This document shows, piece after piece, positions 23,601-32,883 of a stretch of 64,000 bases of DNA (positions are counted from its first letter, which is position 1; each line of letters starts with the position of its first letter). Origin of the DNA: Silene latifolia (taxonomy: Eukaryota > Streptophyta > Magnoliopsida > Caryophyllales > Caryophyllaceae); contig NC_133537.1 of NCBI RefSeq assembly GCF_048544455.1, positions 15,995,541 to 16,059,540 of the forward strand. Reading direction: 5' to 3'. A program made the position numbers and the translations under genes. Under the pieces are notes generated by a model. That model did no database searches. It was not told the DNA's origin and saw nothing but the letters and a program-made list of their open reading frames with translations.

Positions 23601-24243
23601 AGTTGAAGTTTCGAAGTCTACGTTAAGCAATGGGGTTTATGTGAATTCAACTGAAGGGTTGGACTACTATGGAACCCTAAATGAAGTAATTGAGCTTTCT
23701 TATTATGCCGAGCAAAGGGTTTATAGGGTTATATTGTTTAAATGTGATTGGCTTGATAATTCCCCACAAGGACTTAGTATACATAAGGTTTATGGACTTG
23801 TAGATGTAAACGAGAAAAAGAAACTTCGTGGACATAACCCATTTGTGGCAGCTTTTCAAGGCGATCAAGTTTGTTATGCTCCTTATCCAACCATTAAGAA
23901 AAGTAATCACGGTATTCAGTGGTCTGCGGTTTCTAAAACCAAGGCAAGATCACAAGTTGATGCTCATATTGAAGAAAGTGTCTTTCAAGAAGATGTGGTT
24001 GTGAATGATCACTCAATTTCATCGATTTTGTTGGAAGATATAGAGGATGAAGATGTATACGAAGTGGCAGTGGAAAGAGGTCAAGGGGAATATGACAGAG
24101 ACGTCGGAGAAGAAGGGGATGAAGATGAAGTTGAAAAACTTATTAGATACGAAAATGAGGAATCAGAGGTAGAAGTAGGAGTGCTTTTTTCAGAGGATGA
24201 ACCTGTTTTGATTTGTAGTGACAGTGATAGTGAGGAGGACTAG
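20626..24243 (+). pseudogene. TNP2-type CACTA transposase, inner copy
   Basis: Starts at ATG 20626 (MKRLERQWMYERLDEKKK). An extra G in a G run near 20700 shifts the frame relative to the outer copy. Domains in order: Transposase-associated (MRCPCKKCKN), TNP2 (DACLNGCMLFLEENSNLEEC, VRLGLCTDGFQPFGQFG, CWPVIVTPYNLPPWLCMK, VPGPKNPKSNLDVFLQPL), DUF4218 (HSMKSHDCHVFMERLLPVAL to RWMYPFKRFLNH), a linker exon (TTGKCIQRYLTEKEYEEAHF), and DUF4216 (VIELSYYAEQRVYRVILFKC, HNPFVAAFQGDQVCYAPYP) with an acidic tail ending SDSDSEED. Introns run from 23180 to 23278 and 23382 to 23486. Lesions: frameshifts near 20700, 21020, 21960 and 22320, and stops at 22194-22196 and 22806. It is inactive but clearer than the outer copy. 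Confidence 0.9.
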
Positions 24244-24665
24244 TTGTAATTGTAGAATTATTAATACATTTGTAAAAAAGTTTAAAGTTTAAACATTCAA
24301 TAAAATTTGCCCTCCGTTTTTTATTACATGTCGTTTTAGCTTAACATCAATAGTGTGTTTCAATTTCCAATGTTTGGTTATAAGAAACCTCTCAATTCAG
24401 CCAATAAAATGCATTAAAGACGAGGCAAGTGGTAATTAGTTCACAATTTTCCATTGGACACATGAACACCAAATAAAACAATAATGGTAAAAGGTAGTAT
24501 AGTTGCAAATCTTAATTTGTGTGAATCAAGTTAAAACGACATATACCCTGTTTTCCATAGTTAGTGTTTGTTTCAATTGTTTATATATACCCTGCAGAAA
24601 TGGTTGATTTGAACTAACGATTTTTTCTTTGAACTAACAATTTGAATTGTTTTCATGCAGTGATT
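24244..24665 (+). other. spacer between the two inner CACTA genes
   Basis: AT-rich, about 420 bases. It should hold the 3' end of the transposase transcript (AATTATTAATACATTTG follows the stop) and the promoter of the next gene (TATATATACCCTGCAG near 24581). Nothing else seen. Confidence 0.5.
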
Positions 24666-25694
24666 ATGCCGAACATTTTTCGCCGTGTTTTTGGGAGCAA
24701 TAGTAATGCATCTCAACATGATCGGGAGGACGAGGAGTTTGAGGATGAGGAAGATCCTGAGCCTCCAATAACAAGACAGGAGAACATGCAGGTGACTCTC
24801 TCATCGGCCCGTGCTTGGCGAGATCATTTTTGGTAAGTTTATCTTAATTTTTTAATTTTTAAAACTTAACATTTACAGTTTTAATTTCAAATATTTATGT
24901 GTTTTTCAGGTGGGATGACGAACCAATCAAGAAATATGTTACTTGGTCGTTCACCCGTAACACAGGAGATGAGTACTTCACTAGGTGGGGTGAAGCGAGT
25001 AACGCACAGCGTAAGAAGATGTGAAATTATTTTGCGATAATTATGTTTTTCAATAATAATTTTCTTAAATTTATAATAATTTTCTTAAGTTTATAAGAAT
25101 TTTCATAAGTTTTATATAACTAATTTCACAATTGATTTTGAAACAGACTCATGTAAGATCCATCGATCCTGGCTATGATCCTGTGCCTGTGTGGCAGTCG
25201 AGGGTAACGAGGCGGATTACCACTCTTATTAATGAACTAAAATATAATAAGAAAAAGCCAAAGTGGTTGCCTGTTACTTGGTGGAGAACCTTAGGAATAG
25301 GCCAAATGATCCTACTTTTGCCAAACATTCGAGAATCAACACGACAAATAGGAAGTCGGGTGGTAAAGATGGGAAAGCATTGGGCACCCACACTCTTGGT
25401 CGGAAGAGTTGCTCCGATGCTTTCAAGGAATTGGTAAGTATTGTTTATATTTTTTTTAAAAAGTGGTTAATATATATGATTGACAAATATATACTTGATT
25501 TTACTTGTTTCCATACTAATTTCAGGGTCAAGAGGCCACCCCCCCCCCCACACACACAAGTTGTTCACGAAGACGAAGAAAAATAAGAAGGGCGAGTGGG
25601 TTAACCCTCGAGCGGCTGAGATTGACGTAAGTTTTTGTATTCAATTTAATATTTATTTTTATTACAAAGAACGATAATATCTTTCTTATAAATA

Positions 25695-25753
<59 letters not shown>

Positions 25754-26212
25754 TTTCTGACGATTTTCTTTTTTTTTCAGCGTGGTTTCCAAGCGGAGAT
25801 GAGTCAACCATTGCCACCTGGACTGTCTCCCGACGAGATTCGGGCGTACTACAAGGCTGTAGGAGGCTTTGACGAGAAGAACCGGATGTTTGGGACCGGA
25901 GATAAAGGGGCCGAAATATGGTATGATCTTCCTAATAACAAAGCTGCCCGACGGTCTTTCTCTTATGCTCCTAGCATGATTTCACAGCTTTCTACCCAAA
26001 TGAATGATGAGCGAGCCGCTCGAATTGCTCTTGAAAGACAGGTTCATGAACAGGCTGAACAAATGGCGGCAATGCAAATGGCTTGGGCTGATATGCAAGC
26101 ATCTCAACCCCCAAAAACGTGTTCACAATTTCCTCCACATAGGCGGGATGACTTTGGGGGTGGTGATCACGGGTTTGGAGGTAGTGGTAGTTTTATTGAG
26201 CCTATAGGTTAG
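24666..26212 (+). pseudogene. Transposase_24 / TnpA-like protein, inner CACTA
   Basis: The ATG at 24666 gives MPNIFRRVFGSNSN and an acidic stretch. Exon 1 ends at 24832 (TTTTTG/GTAAGT) and exon 2 starts at 24910. Conserved pieces are KKYVTWSFTRN, DEYFTRWGEASNAQRKK, GYDPVPVWQSRVTRRITTL, INTTNRKSGGKDGKALGTHT, LGRKSCSDAF, the Pro-rich start near 25799, and a C-terminal coiled-coil-like part (ERQVHEQAEQMAAMQMAWAD). This matches Transposase_24 (PF03004, Ptta/En/Spm), whose members are thought to bind subterminal repeats. A TGG-to-TGA stop at 25021-25023 (the outer copy has TGG) and a frameshift near 25290 inactivate it. An intron holds a (TA)n tract at 25690-25752. Confidence 0.85.
25690..25752. 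repeat. (TA)n microsatellite
   Basis: About 30 TA units in an intron of the inner Transposase_24-type gene. The outer copy does not have it. Confidence 0.95.
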
Positions 26213-26569
26213 AGCCTTTAGGTTAGAGCCTTTAGGTTAGAACCTTTAGTTTGGTTAGTATTGTCGTCTAATAGGGAGTATGAAAAACATGGTAAGACAA
26301 TTCTCTTTCGTGTTTAATTAGTAAGACAATGTACGAATTTGACTATCTAAAACATTTTGCGTTAAATTCTCTTTTGTTGTCTATTGATTCCCGCATTAGC
26401 GGTCGACGTGAAAATGGATTCCCGCTTGGCGGTCGACGATTGTATGTGTTTTGCAGGTTTTGGTTATATTGGAAACGATGCAATTAGGCATCGTGGCTGT
26501 ATTTGAAACGATGCAAAAAATGCATCGTGGCTGGGCAGCAGGCTGCTGTTTCCTGGCCTGTAATTCCAC
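26213..26569 (+). other. inner CACTA 3' non-coding region
   Basis: Short tandem copies of GTTAGAGCCTTTAG follow the stop (26208-26250). GATTCCCGC and GGTCGAC repeats at 26388-26430 are shared with the outer copy (29659-29710). No gene seen. Confidence 0.5.
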
Positions 26570-27080
26570 AATCCTGACGGAAATTCTGTCAGTAATTCCA
26601 CAATACCGACGGAAGTTCCGTCACAACCTACTTTCCTCATTTTCCCAGAATTAACATGTAACTGCCACGTGTCTCAAAACTGACGGAAAATCCGTCAGTA
26701 AACAAGAAAAACTGACGGATATTCCGTCAGTAAACAAGAAAAACTGACGGAAATTCCGTCCGTCCATCTTTTTAATGTGATTTCAAAAACTACACGGAAC
26801 TGCCACATGTCACAGGAACTGACGGAAAATCCGTCAGTAAAACCAAAAAACTGACGGAAATTCCGTCACTTTTAATCTAGACGTAAGGACGGTTTTCCCG
26901 TCAGTGGTCCGTCAGTGTTTTGAATACCAACGGAAATTCCGTCAGGACAGGTTTTTTACTGGCGAAATAAGCTGACCCTGGTTCCTGACGGAATTTCCGT
27001 CAGGAAACTAAAATACCGACGGAAAAGCCGTCAGCATGGCCTTAATTTTTCCATCGGTAACCCGCGTTTTCGTTGTAGTG
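26570..27080. repeat. inner CACTA 3' subterminal repeats and right terminus
   Basis: About a dozen GACGGAAATTCCGTC-like sites, ending in CCCGCGTTTTCGTTGTAGTG. The element stops at 27080 and is followed by TSD TCA. Confidence 0.92.
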
Positions 27081-27083
27081 TCA

Positions 27084-27692
27084 AGTAATGGGGTTTGTGT
27101 GAATTCTACAGAAGGGTTAGATTACTATGGAACCCTAAATGAAGTAATTGAGCTTACTTATTATACCGAGGAAAGGGTTTATAGGGTGATATTGTTTAAA
27201 TGTGATTGGTTTGATAATTCCCAACAAGGACTTAATATCCATAAGGTATACGGACTTGTAGATGTAAATGAGAAAAATAAATTTCGTGGACATAACCCAT
27301 TCGTGGCAGCTTTTCAAGTCGATCAAGTTTGTCATGCTCCTTATCCAACCACTAAAAAAGGTAATCAATGGTCCGCGATTTTTAAAATCAAGGCAAGATC
27401 ACATGTTGATGCTCCTGTTGATGAAATTGTCTTCCAAGAGGATGTGGTTGTCAATGATCACTCATTTTCACCAATTTTTGTGGAAAAGTCACAAAGTGAA
27501 GATGAATATGAAGTGGTTGTGTAAATGGGTGAAAGGGAATATGATGGGGATGTCGGAGAAGAAGAGAATAATGAAGTTGAAGTTGAAGAAAATAGAATAG
27601 AGGAAAATGGGGAAGAAGAGGAAGAAGTCGGAATGCCTTTTTCAGATGATGAACCTCTTTTGATTCATAGTAATAGTGATAGTGATGAGTGA
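27084..27692 (+). pseudogene. 3' exon of the outer CACTA transposase (DUF4216 region)
   Basis: Continues the outer TNP2-type gene cut at 17822. It reads SNGVCVNSTEGLDYYGTLNE, VIELTYYTEERVYRVILFKC and HNPFVAAFQVDQVCHAPYP, then an acidic tail ending SDSDE at 27690. A TAA at 27522-27524 lies in frame before the tail. Residue by residue it parallels the inner copy at 23620-24243. Confidence 0.9.
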
Positions 27693-27908
27693 TGGGAGTT
27701 GTTGTAATTTGAAGCACTTGTAAGGTGTTTGTTTGATTGCATTGTTCATAGTTAGTGGTCATGACACTTCATTTTTGTTGGACTAACAATTTGCGTTGTT
27801 AAATTAAATACTTATTATATTGTTCATGACACTCCAATTTTTTTGCACTAACAATTTATACTAATGATTTTTATTGGACAGACAATTTGTATTGTTTATA
27901 ATTAGTAT

Positions 27909-29441
27909 ATGGCAGGTTTCATTCGAAGGATGATAGGGAGCGGTAGTAGGGGAGGTCGCCGTGACGAGGAGCACGAAGAGGCTAATGACGATGACGAGGA
28001 TGTTGAGAATATAACACCGGCACAGGAGAACATGCAGATCATTCTCTCGCAACAACAACAAGGTGGTGAATGGTAAATGTTCTAATCTTTTATTTTTACC
28101 TTTATGAAAAATATATCATTCAAATAATTTTATTTGAATTTCCAATATCTATGTATGTTTTAATTTTTAGGTGGAGTGACAAATGTGTTAAATCATATGT
28201 TAGTTGGTTGTTCACTAATAATATTTCAGATGACGAGTACTTCACCAAATGGAGTAAGGCGAGCCATGCGCAGCGCTTAAAGCTGTGGAATTGGTTTAGG
28301 GTAATTTGAAAGTTACCTATTATTTACTTTACGTTAATAATTTTTATTTTATTTTTTTTTATTTAAATTCATCTCTTCTATTAATAAATAAACACTTATT
28401 TTTGAAATAGAAACATGTGAGGTCCGTCGATGAAGGCTATGACGCTAAGCATGAATGGCAAAAGGCGGTCACGAGGCGGATTACCAAGCTTCTTAATGGA
28501 CTCAAATATTCAAAGAAAAAACCCGATTGGGTCCCGGCCACTTGGTGGGTGAATCTCAAGGCTAGAGAAGAAAAAGATCCTGAATTTGCCAAAACTTCTA
28601 AAATAAACACGACAAATAGAAAGTCGGGTGCTAAAGACGGGAAAGCATTAGGCACTCATACTCTAGGCCGTAAGAGTTGCTCCGATGCTTTCAAGGAATT
28701 GGTAAGTATTGTATTTATTATTTTCACAAATTGGTTAGAATTACTGATTGTCGAATATAATCAATTTATGTTTTTATGCTACTTTCAGGGTGAGCCGGCC
28801 ACACCCTACAAGTTGTTTCAAAAAACCAAGAAAAACAAGAAGGGGGAGTAGGTTAATCCTCGAGCTGCTAAGACGGACGCAAATTAATATTTATTGTATT
28901 TCTCTAATTCTTAATGTTAATATTTATTGTATTTTCCTCATTTTTAATTATAACATCATTTTTTCCTTATTTGTTGTTCTTTTAGGCCGTTTATCAGGAA
29001 GAGATGAGTCGACCAACGCCCCCCGAAGAGGCTCCAGACGAGTACTATTCGTTCTACACTGCTGTCGATGGTTTTGACAATCGTGGAAAGATATTCAGGA
29101 ATAGAGATGTACAGGCCGAAATGTGGTTTGAACGTCCGTGTAACAAAAGTGCTCGTCAATCATTCTCTTACACTCCTACCATGGTTTCTCAATTTGCCAC
29201 CCAAATGAACCATGATCGAGCCGCACGACAAACTCTTGAGGAACAAATGCGCACCACTCAAGAAACAGTCCGTCTCCAAGCTGAGCAGATGGCAGCCATG
29301 GAAAAAGCTTTGGCTGAGATGCGACAATCTCAACCCCATCCCTCGTGCTCAGGTTTCCCCCGCCCTTTTGGTAGAGATGACAATGCGGATGACGGGCATG
29401 GCTTTGGTAGTGAACAAGTTGAGCCTCTAGGTAATTGTTAG
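27909..29441 (+). pseudogene. Transposase_24 / TnpA-like protein, outer CACTA
   Basis: ATG at 27909. Exons 27909-28072, 28171-28300 and 28411-28701 join in frame with GT-AG introns. Exon 4 starts at 28789 and exon 5 runs from about 28986 to the stop at 29439-29441. Key pieces: VSWLFTNNISDDEYFTKW, RITKLLNGLKYSKKKPDW, INTTNRKSGAKDGKALGTHT, and a C-terminal coiled coil (LEEQMRTTQETVRLQAEQMA). Lesions: TAG at 28849-28851 where the inner copy has TGG, and a donor changed from GT to GC near 28878. Before these changes it was the better-preserved gene of the pair. In En/Spm, TnpA-type proteins bind subterminal sites and control transposition. Confidence 0.87.
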
Positions 29442-29804
29442 TATCGTCTTCTATGTTATTATGTTAGTCTTTATCTTATGTTAGTATGTTAAGGCTACCT
29501 TATGTTAGAAACTTATGATTATGGATTAGTATTTTAGTTGGTATGTAAAAGACATTGTTTTACGAGACATGTAAAAATTTGACCTTTAGTTTTTATGTAA
29601 CAACATCGTTCTTTCAATCGTGTTCGGTTTTCTATCGATAATTTCGTTATCTACTCTTGATTCCCGCTCATGCGGTCGACATGAAAATGGATTCCCGCTT
29701 GGCAGTCAACGGTTGTATATGGTTTTTTGTAGGTTTGGTGTGTAAAACAATGCAAATTCCGCATTGTGGTTGGGCAGCAAGCTGCTGTTTCCAGCCAATG
29801 CCCA
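29442..29804 (+). other. outer CACTA 3' non-coding region
   Basis: AT-rich spacer after the Transposase_24-type gene with the GATTCCCGC motif pair (29659-29700) also present in the inner copy. No gene seen. Confidence 0.5.
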
Positions 29805-30118
29805 TAATTTTCCTGACGGAAAATCCACATGTCGGAAAACAGATTTTTTGAAACCCTGACGGTTTTTCCGTCAGAAAAGTCAACAAAATGTTGACTTTCT
29901 GGCCCATCCTAGATGAGGCTTTGACGGAACTACCGTCAGTAAGCCGTCAGAGTTTTAACATCCTGACGGAAAAACCGTCAGGAATCCATTTTTCGTGACG
30001 AATCGTACTGACAGTTGATTCCTGATGGTTTTTTCGTCAGGAACCCGTGGTTCTAACGGGAAAAGGGCTTTATTGATGGATTATTTCCATCAATTTTCCG
30101 TGTTTTTTTGTACTGTTA
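29805..30118. repeat. outer CACTA 3' subterminal repeats, right terminus and TSD
   Basis: Subterminal GACGGAAAAWCCGTCA-like sites, then TTTTCCGTGTTTTTTTGTACTG ending at 30115 and TSD TTA at 30116-30118. The terminal pentamer is TACTG instead of TAGTG. Confidence 0.85.
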
Positions 30119-31284
30119 TGTAGAAACTTGTTTGACCTTGTGTCGGTTAAGTCTCGAACAATTTGCTTTTCTCGTGTTGTAACCTTGGCCATAAGGCCGA
30201 AACCTAGTAGATGTTGTGTGGTAGGACGGTGCTATAATCACCATTAAGACCCTTTTTCAAGTATGATCGACCATATGTAGGCTTAAAGACCAGGAAAAAC
30301 CGGATTTTGGACTATCAGATAACACTCGATCGAGTGAGCCGAAAACAGACCATGGGAACTTTCTGTAAAAACCCGTACTCGGCCGAGTGACACTCTCACT
30401 CGACCGAGTGACATCCTTACTTGACCCAGTAAGTCTCCACTCAACCGAGTGGACTGTTTTGTTCTTGTTTTGATGGTTTTGAACTGACATGGATTGAGTT
30501 CTTTCGTTTTATGACCCTACCGACCTCCCAATAGTGGTATGAACGTAGAAACCCTTAACGAATAAACTGGAATGAGTTGTTTACATTGTTATGTGTCACT
30601 TTGTACGTTGTAACATGAAATATGTTTAATCGATAGATGACACCTAACATGCTTAGTTAGAATAATAATGATGCGGTAATTGGTAAGCATAAGTGATAAT
30701 TCTATGAGTCTTATACATGATCGAGTCTTGCGACGATTAGAGTGAGATGATATGATACGAGGATAGATAAGAATACGTGCGCGATCACATGGTTTATGCA
30801 CAACATGAGTTAGTCGGGAGTAAGGAATATGGAAAAAAGTGAATCACAGTAGACGAGGTACCCGACTGTGTTATGATTGTTATGTACGGAGTCAGGAATT
30901 ATACATATCTACCTAGAGTCAGAAAATAAGCACGATACGACTGGATCATAGCCATGATAATGGGAATAAATGTTGAGCTTGACTTGTACTTGGACCCATG
31001 AGCCTAGATCGAGGGAATAAGAGAACCCTTCTCGCGAGAGATCGAGTGGTGAACTCCGGGACGAAGTTCTCTTTTAGGGGGAGTGAATGTAACATTTAGG
31101 AATAAGAAAGGACATGAGAACACAAAAGAGCACGTACGGTAAAACACTAGAGAGAGAGACGAGTTAATGCGTGAGGAAGAGATTTGGAAGTTAGACATGA
31201 CACAAATGAGACGTAAGAAAGTGTTAAGGAAAAGTGGGGGTGAGGCGAACTTCGAGGACGAAGTTCATTTTAAGGAGGGAAGAT
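30119..31284 (+). other. internal remnant upstream of the chromovirus-like LTR
   Basis: No convincing ORF. It contains a palindrome array (30323-30451) and two polypurine/LTR-start-like junctions 200 bp apart: TTTTAGGGGGAGTGAATGTAACA (31072-31094) and TTAAGGAGGGAAGATTGTAATA (31270-31291). The first may be a relic of a related insertion or a local duplication. Confidence 0.55.
30323..30451. repeat. CACTCGNNCGAGTG palindrome array, internal copy
   Basis: Eight-base cores at 30326 (TCGATCGA), 30379 (TCGGCCGA), 30400 (TCGACCGA), 30421 (TTGACCCA) and 30441 (TCAACCGA). The last four are spaced 21, 21 and 20 bp. Most cores are flanked by CAC/GTG, making 14-bp palindromes. Confidence 0.9.
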
Positions 31285-31418
31285 TGTAATATCCGGCCTT
31301 TGTGGGACCCGTACTTATATCTTGGGACGCGCGAGAGGACCTTTAGACCGATAAGAGAGCACTCGGAAGGGAAGGATAACCTTACACTGGACCCAGACTA
31401 CACCGTGTGGTGTTGCAG

Positions 31419-31527
31419 CGGATCGAGTGGGTCCACTCGGTCGAGTGGAGAGTACACTCAACCGAGTGACGTACTACTCGGCCGATTGAGTCCACTCGAT
31501 CGAGTGGACTCGGCACTCGGTCAAGTG
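31419..31527. repeat. CACTCGNNCGAGTG palindrome array, LTR copy
   Basis: Cores at 31419, 31437, 31458, 31478, 31497 and 31517, spaced 18-21 bp. Variants include TCGGTCGA, TCAACCGA, TCGGCCGA and TCGATCGA. It is the same word type as the internal array of this element. Confidence 0.9.
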
Positions 31528-32137
31528 ACGTTGTTTTCAGAAACACGGGATTAACACCCATTTCTCCCCTAACCCTAAAATCATTTCCACCTTCCTCCTT
31601 ATCTCTCCAAACTCTCTCCCTTCTCTCTAAACTCTCACAAAGACCTTCTACTTGCGATTTAAGCTTGGATTAGCAGATCTACCACCTTAATCTTCATCTC
31701 CTTCATCTAGTAAGTAAAGATCTACTCTTTTCTAGTCTTTAAACCTTAACTTTTTTTGGGAATTCGTTATGGGTAATTAATTAGTGATTAGTATGTGTAA
31801 TAGGGGTAATTAAGGGGTAATAATAAGGGGCTTTGTAGTGTTTATTAGCATAGGATGTATTGTGATAGTTATTATGTGATTTGTATAAGATGAGACGGTT
31901 CCTTGAGACGGTTTCGGTCCGGATTCGAGTGGCTTGAGGAGATTGCAAAAAGGTAGGTTAATCCTACTCGGTTTCAATAATGTGATGTTGATTATGTTGA
32001 TGTAGTAGTTAGTCTTACATAATTAGGGCATTTGCATTATAACATGTTTAGTGGTAATCACATCATTAAGAGGATGATTATGATATGTTGAGTGTGGTTC
32101 ATGTATTGGTTAGTATCATATATGTTGAAGGATTTAT

Positions 32138-32185
32138 TGTTGTTGTTGTTGTTGTTGTTTTTGTTGTTGTTGTTGTTGTTGTTTT
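32138..32185. repeat. (TTG)n microsatellite
   Basis: About 15 TTG units with one interruption inside the LTR. Confidence 0.95.
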
Positions 32186-32341
32186 GGATACGTAAGACGG
32201 TTGGGAGACCGTCTTACTCTTAAGTCGTCTCTTGGAGCTTCCTATTCCAAGATGGATGTGCACATTAATGGCTTGAGTTACGGAGGGACTCGTGTGGTTG
32301 AGACACGACGTCTGGCAGGGGATCCGGTTGGCTTTTGGACC

Positions 32342-32461
32342 CGGTACGCCTGAGCATGTCCTGGTACCTGTTTGTGGTTGTTGGTATGTCTGGGTGTGTC
32401 CCAGTATCAGTGTGGTTGTCGGTATGTCTAAGCTTGTCCCGGTACCGTGGTGGTGGTTGTT
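32342..32461. repeat. three ~40-bp tandem repeats in LTR
   Basis: Three diverged units, each with GGTAYGYCT...TGTCCYRGTA and a GTGGTTGT tail. Confidence 0.75.
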
Positions 32462-32883
32462 TGATAACGTCTCATTCACATTAGTAGTCATGTTGCATAT
32501 TAACATACTAGAGTCGGGTCGCACTTTATTTGCTTATTGAAACTGACGTTTGTGTTTCTGTGTAATTGTCACCTGTCTCTTTTGGGGTGGCCTGTGTTGA
32601 TCCATATGATATCCTTTGGTCATATGGGGAGCAGGTTAGATACAGATTGTTGGATAGTATGCGGGAGACGGGACGAGGTTGATGAGTCACGAGATGAGTG
32701 TAGCTAGTTAGATGAGTATAGTAGCCATGAGTTGTATTTTTATTCATTTGTTAATGGTTTGTAATCACTAAACTTGTCATTTATAATAAATGTTTCTTTA
32801 TTGTATCTCCGATTCACCGCCTCGGGAAACCGAGAAGGTAACATCTCCCAATTACCTCGGCCGGGTAAGAAGGGGGTGTTACA

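Larger units (their letters stand above)
17826..27080 (+). mobile_element. inner CACTA (En/Spm) DNA transposon nested in the outer one
   Basis: The termini are CACTACAAGAAAAACGCGG (left) and, inward on the minus strand, CACTACAACGAAAACGCGGG (right), with a perfect 3-bp TSD. Length is 9255 bp including a LINE insertion. It has the same layout as the outer element: subterminal repeats, hairpin, TNP2-type gene, Transposase_24-type gene, subterminal repeats. Orientation is the same as the outer element. The transposase genes carry fewer lesions than the outer copy but are still broken, so movement would need proteins in trans. Confidence 0.95.
5526..30115 (+). mobile_element. outer CACTA (En/Spm) DNA transposon, entered by two further elements
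   Basis: The left terminus is CACTACAAAAATAACGCGG. The right terminus, read inward on the minus strand, is CAGTACAAAAAAACACGG, with one base changed in the diagnostic CACTA. The TSD is TTA on both sides. Both ends carry many copies of TGACGGAAWTTCCGTCA-type subterminal repeats. Inside lie a TNP2-type transposase gene (14792 onward, finishing after 27083) and a Transposase_24-type gene (27909-29441). Without its two insertions (LTR element 6173-12750 and CACTA 17826-27080) the element would be about 8.7 kb. Several stop codons and the altered terminus suggest it is dead. Confidence 0.93.
30119..32883 (+). mobile_element. Ty3/gypsy (chromovirus/Tekay-like) 3' remnant with one LTR
   Basis: The region before 31285 ends in the arrangement GAGGACGAAGTTCATTTTAAGGAGGGAAGA followed by TGTAATATCC, familiar from the polypurine tract and 3' LTR start of Tekay/Del-type elements. 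The LTR runs to GGGTGTTACA at 32883. No polyprotein domain is recognisable in the 1.17 kb of internal sequence, so most of the element is missing, or lies left of the CACTA insertion in unrecognisable form. Confidence 0.65.
31285..32883 (+). repeat. 3' LTR of the chromovirus-like element
   Basis: 1599 bp, starting TGTAATATCCGG and ending GGGGTGTTACA. It contains a palindrome array (31419-31527), a (TTG)n tract (32138-32185), and three ~40-bp tandem units with GGTATGTCTNNGCNTGTCCC (32342-32461). Confidence 0.75.

Noticed and set aside
32099-32747. Minus-strand ORFs rich in Thr within the LTR (32099-32524, 32526-32747)
   Set aside because: They arise from the (TTG)n tract and the 40-bp tandem repeats in the LTR.
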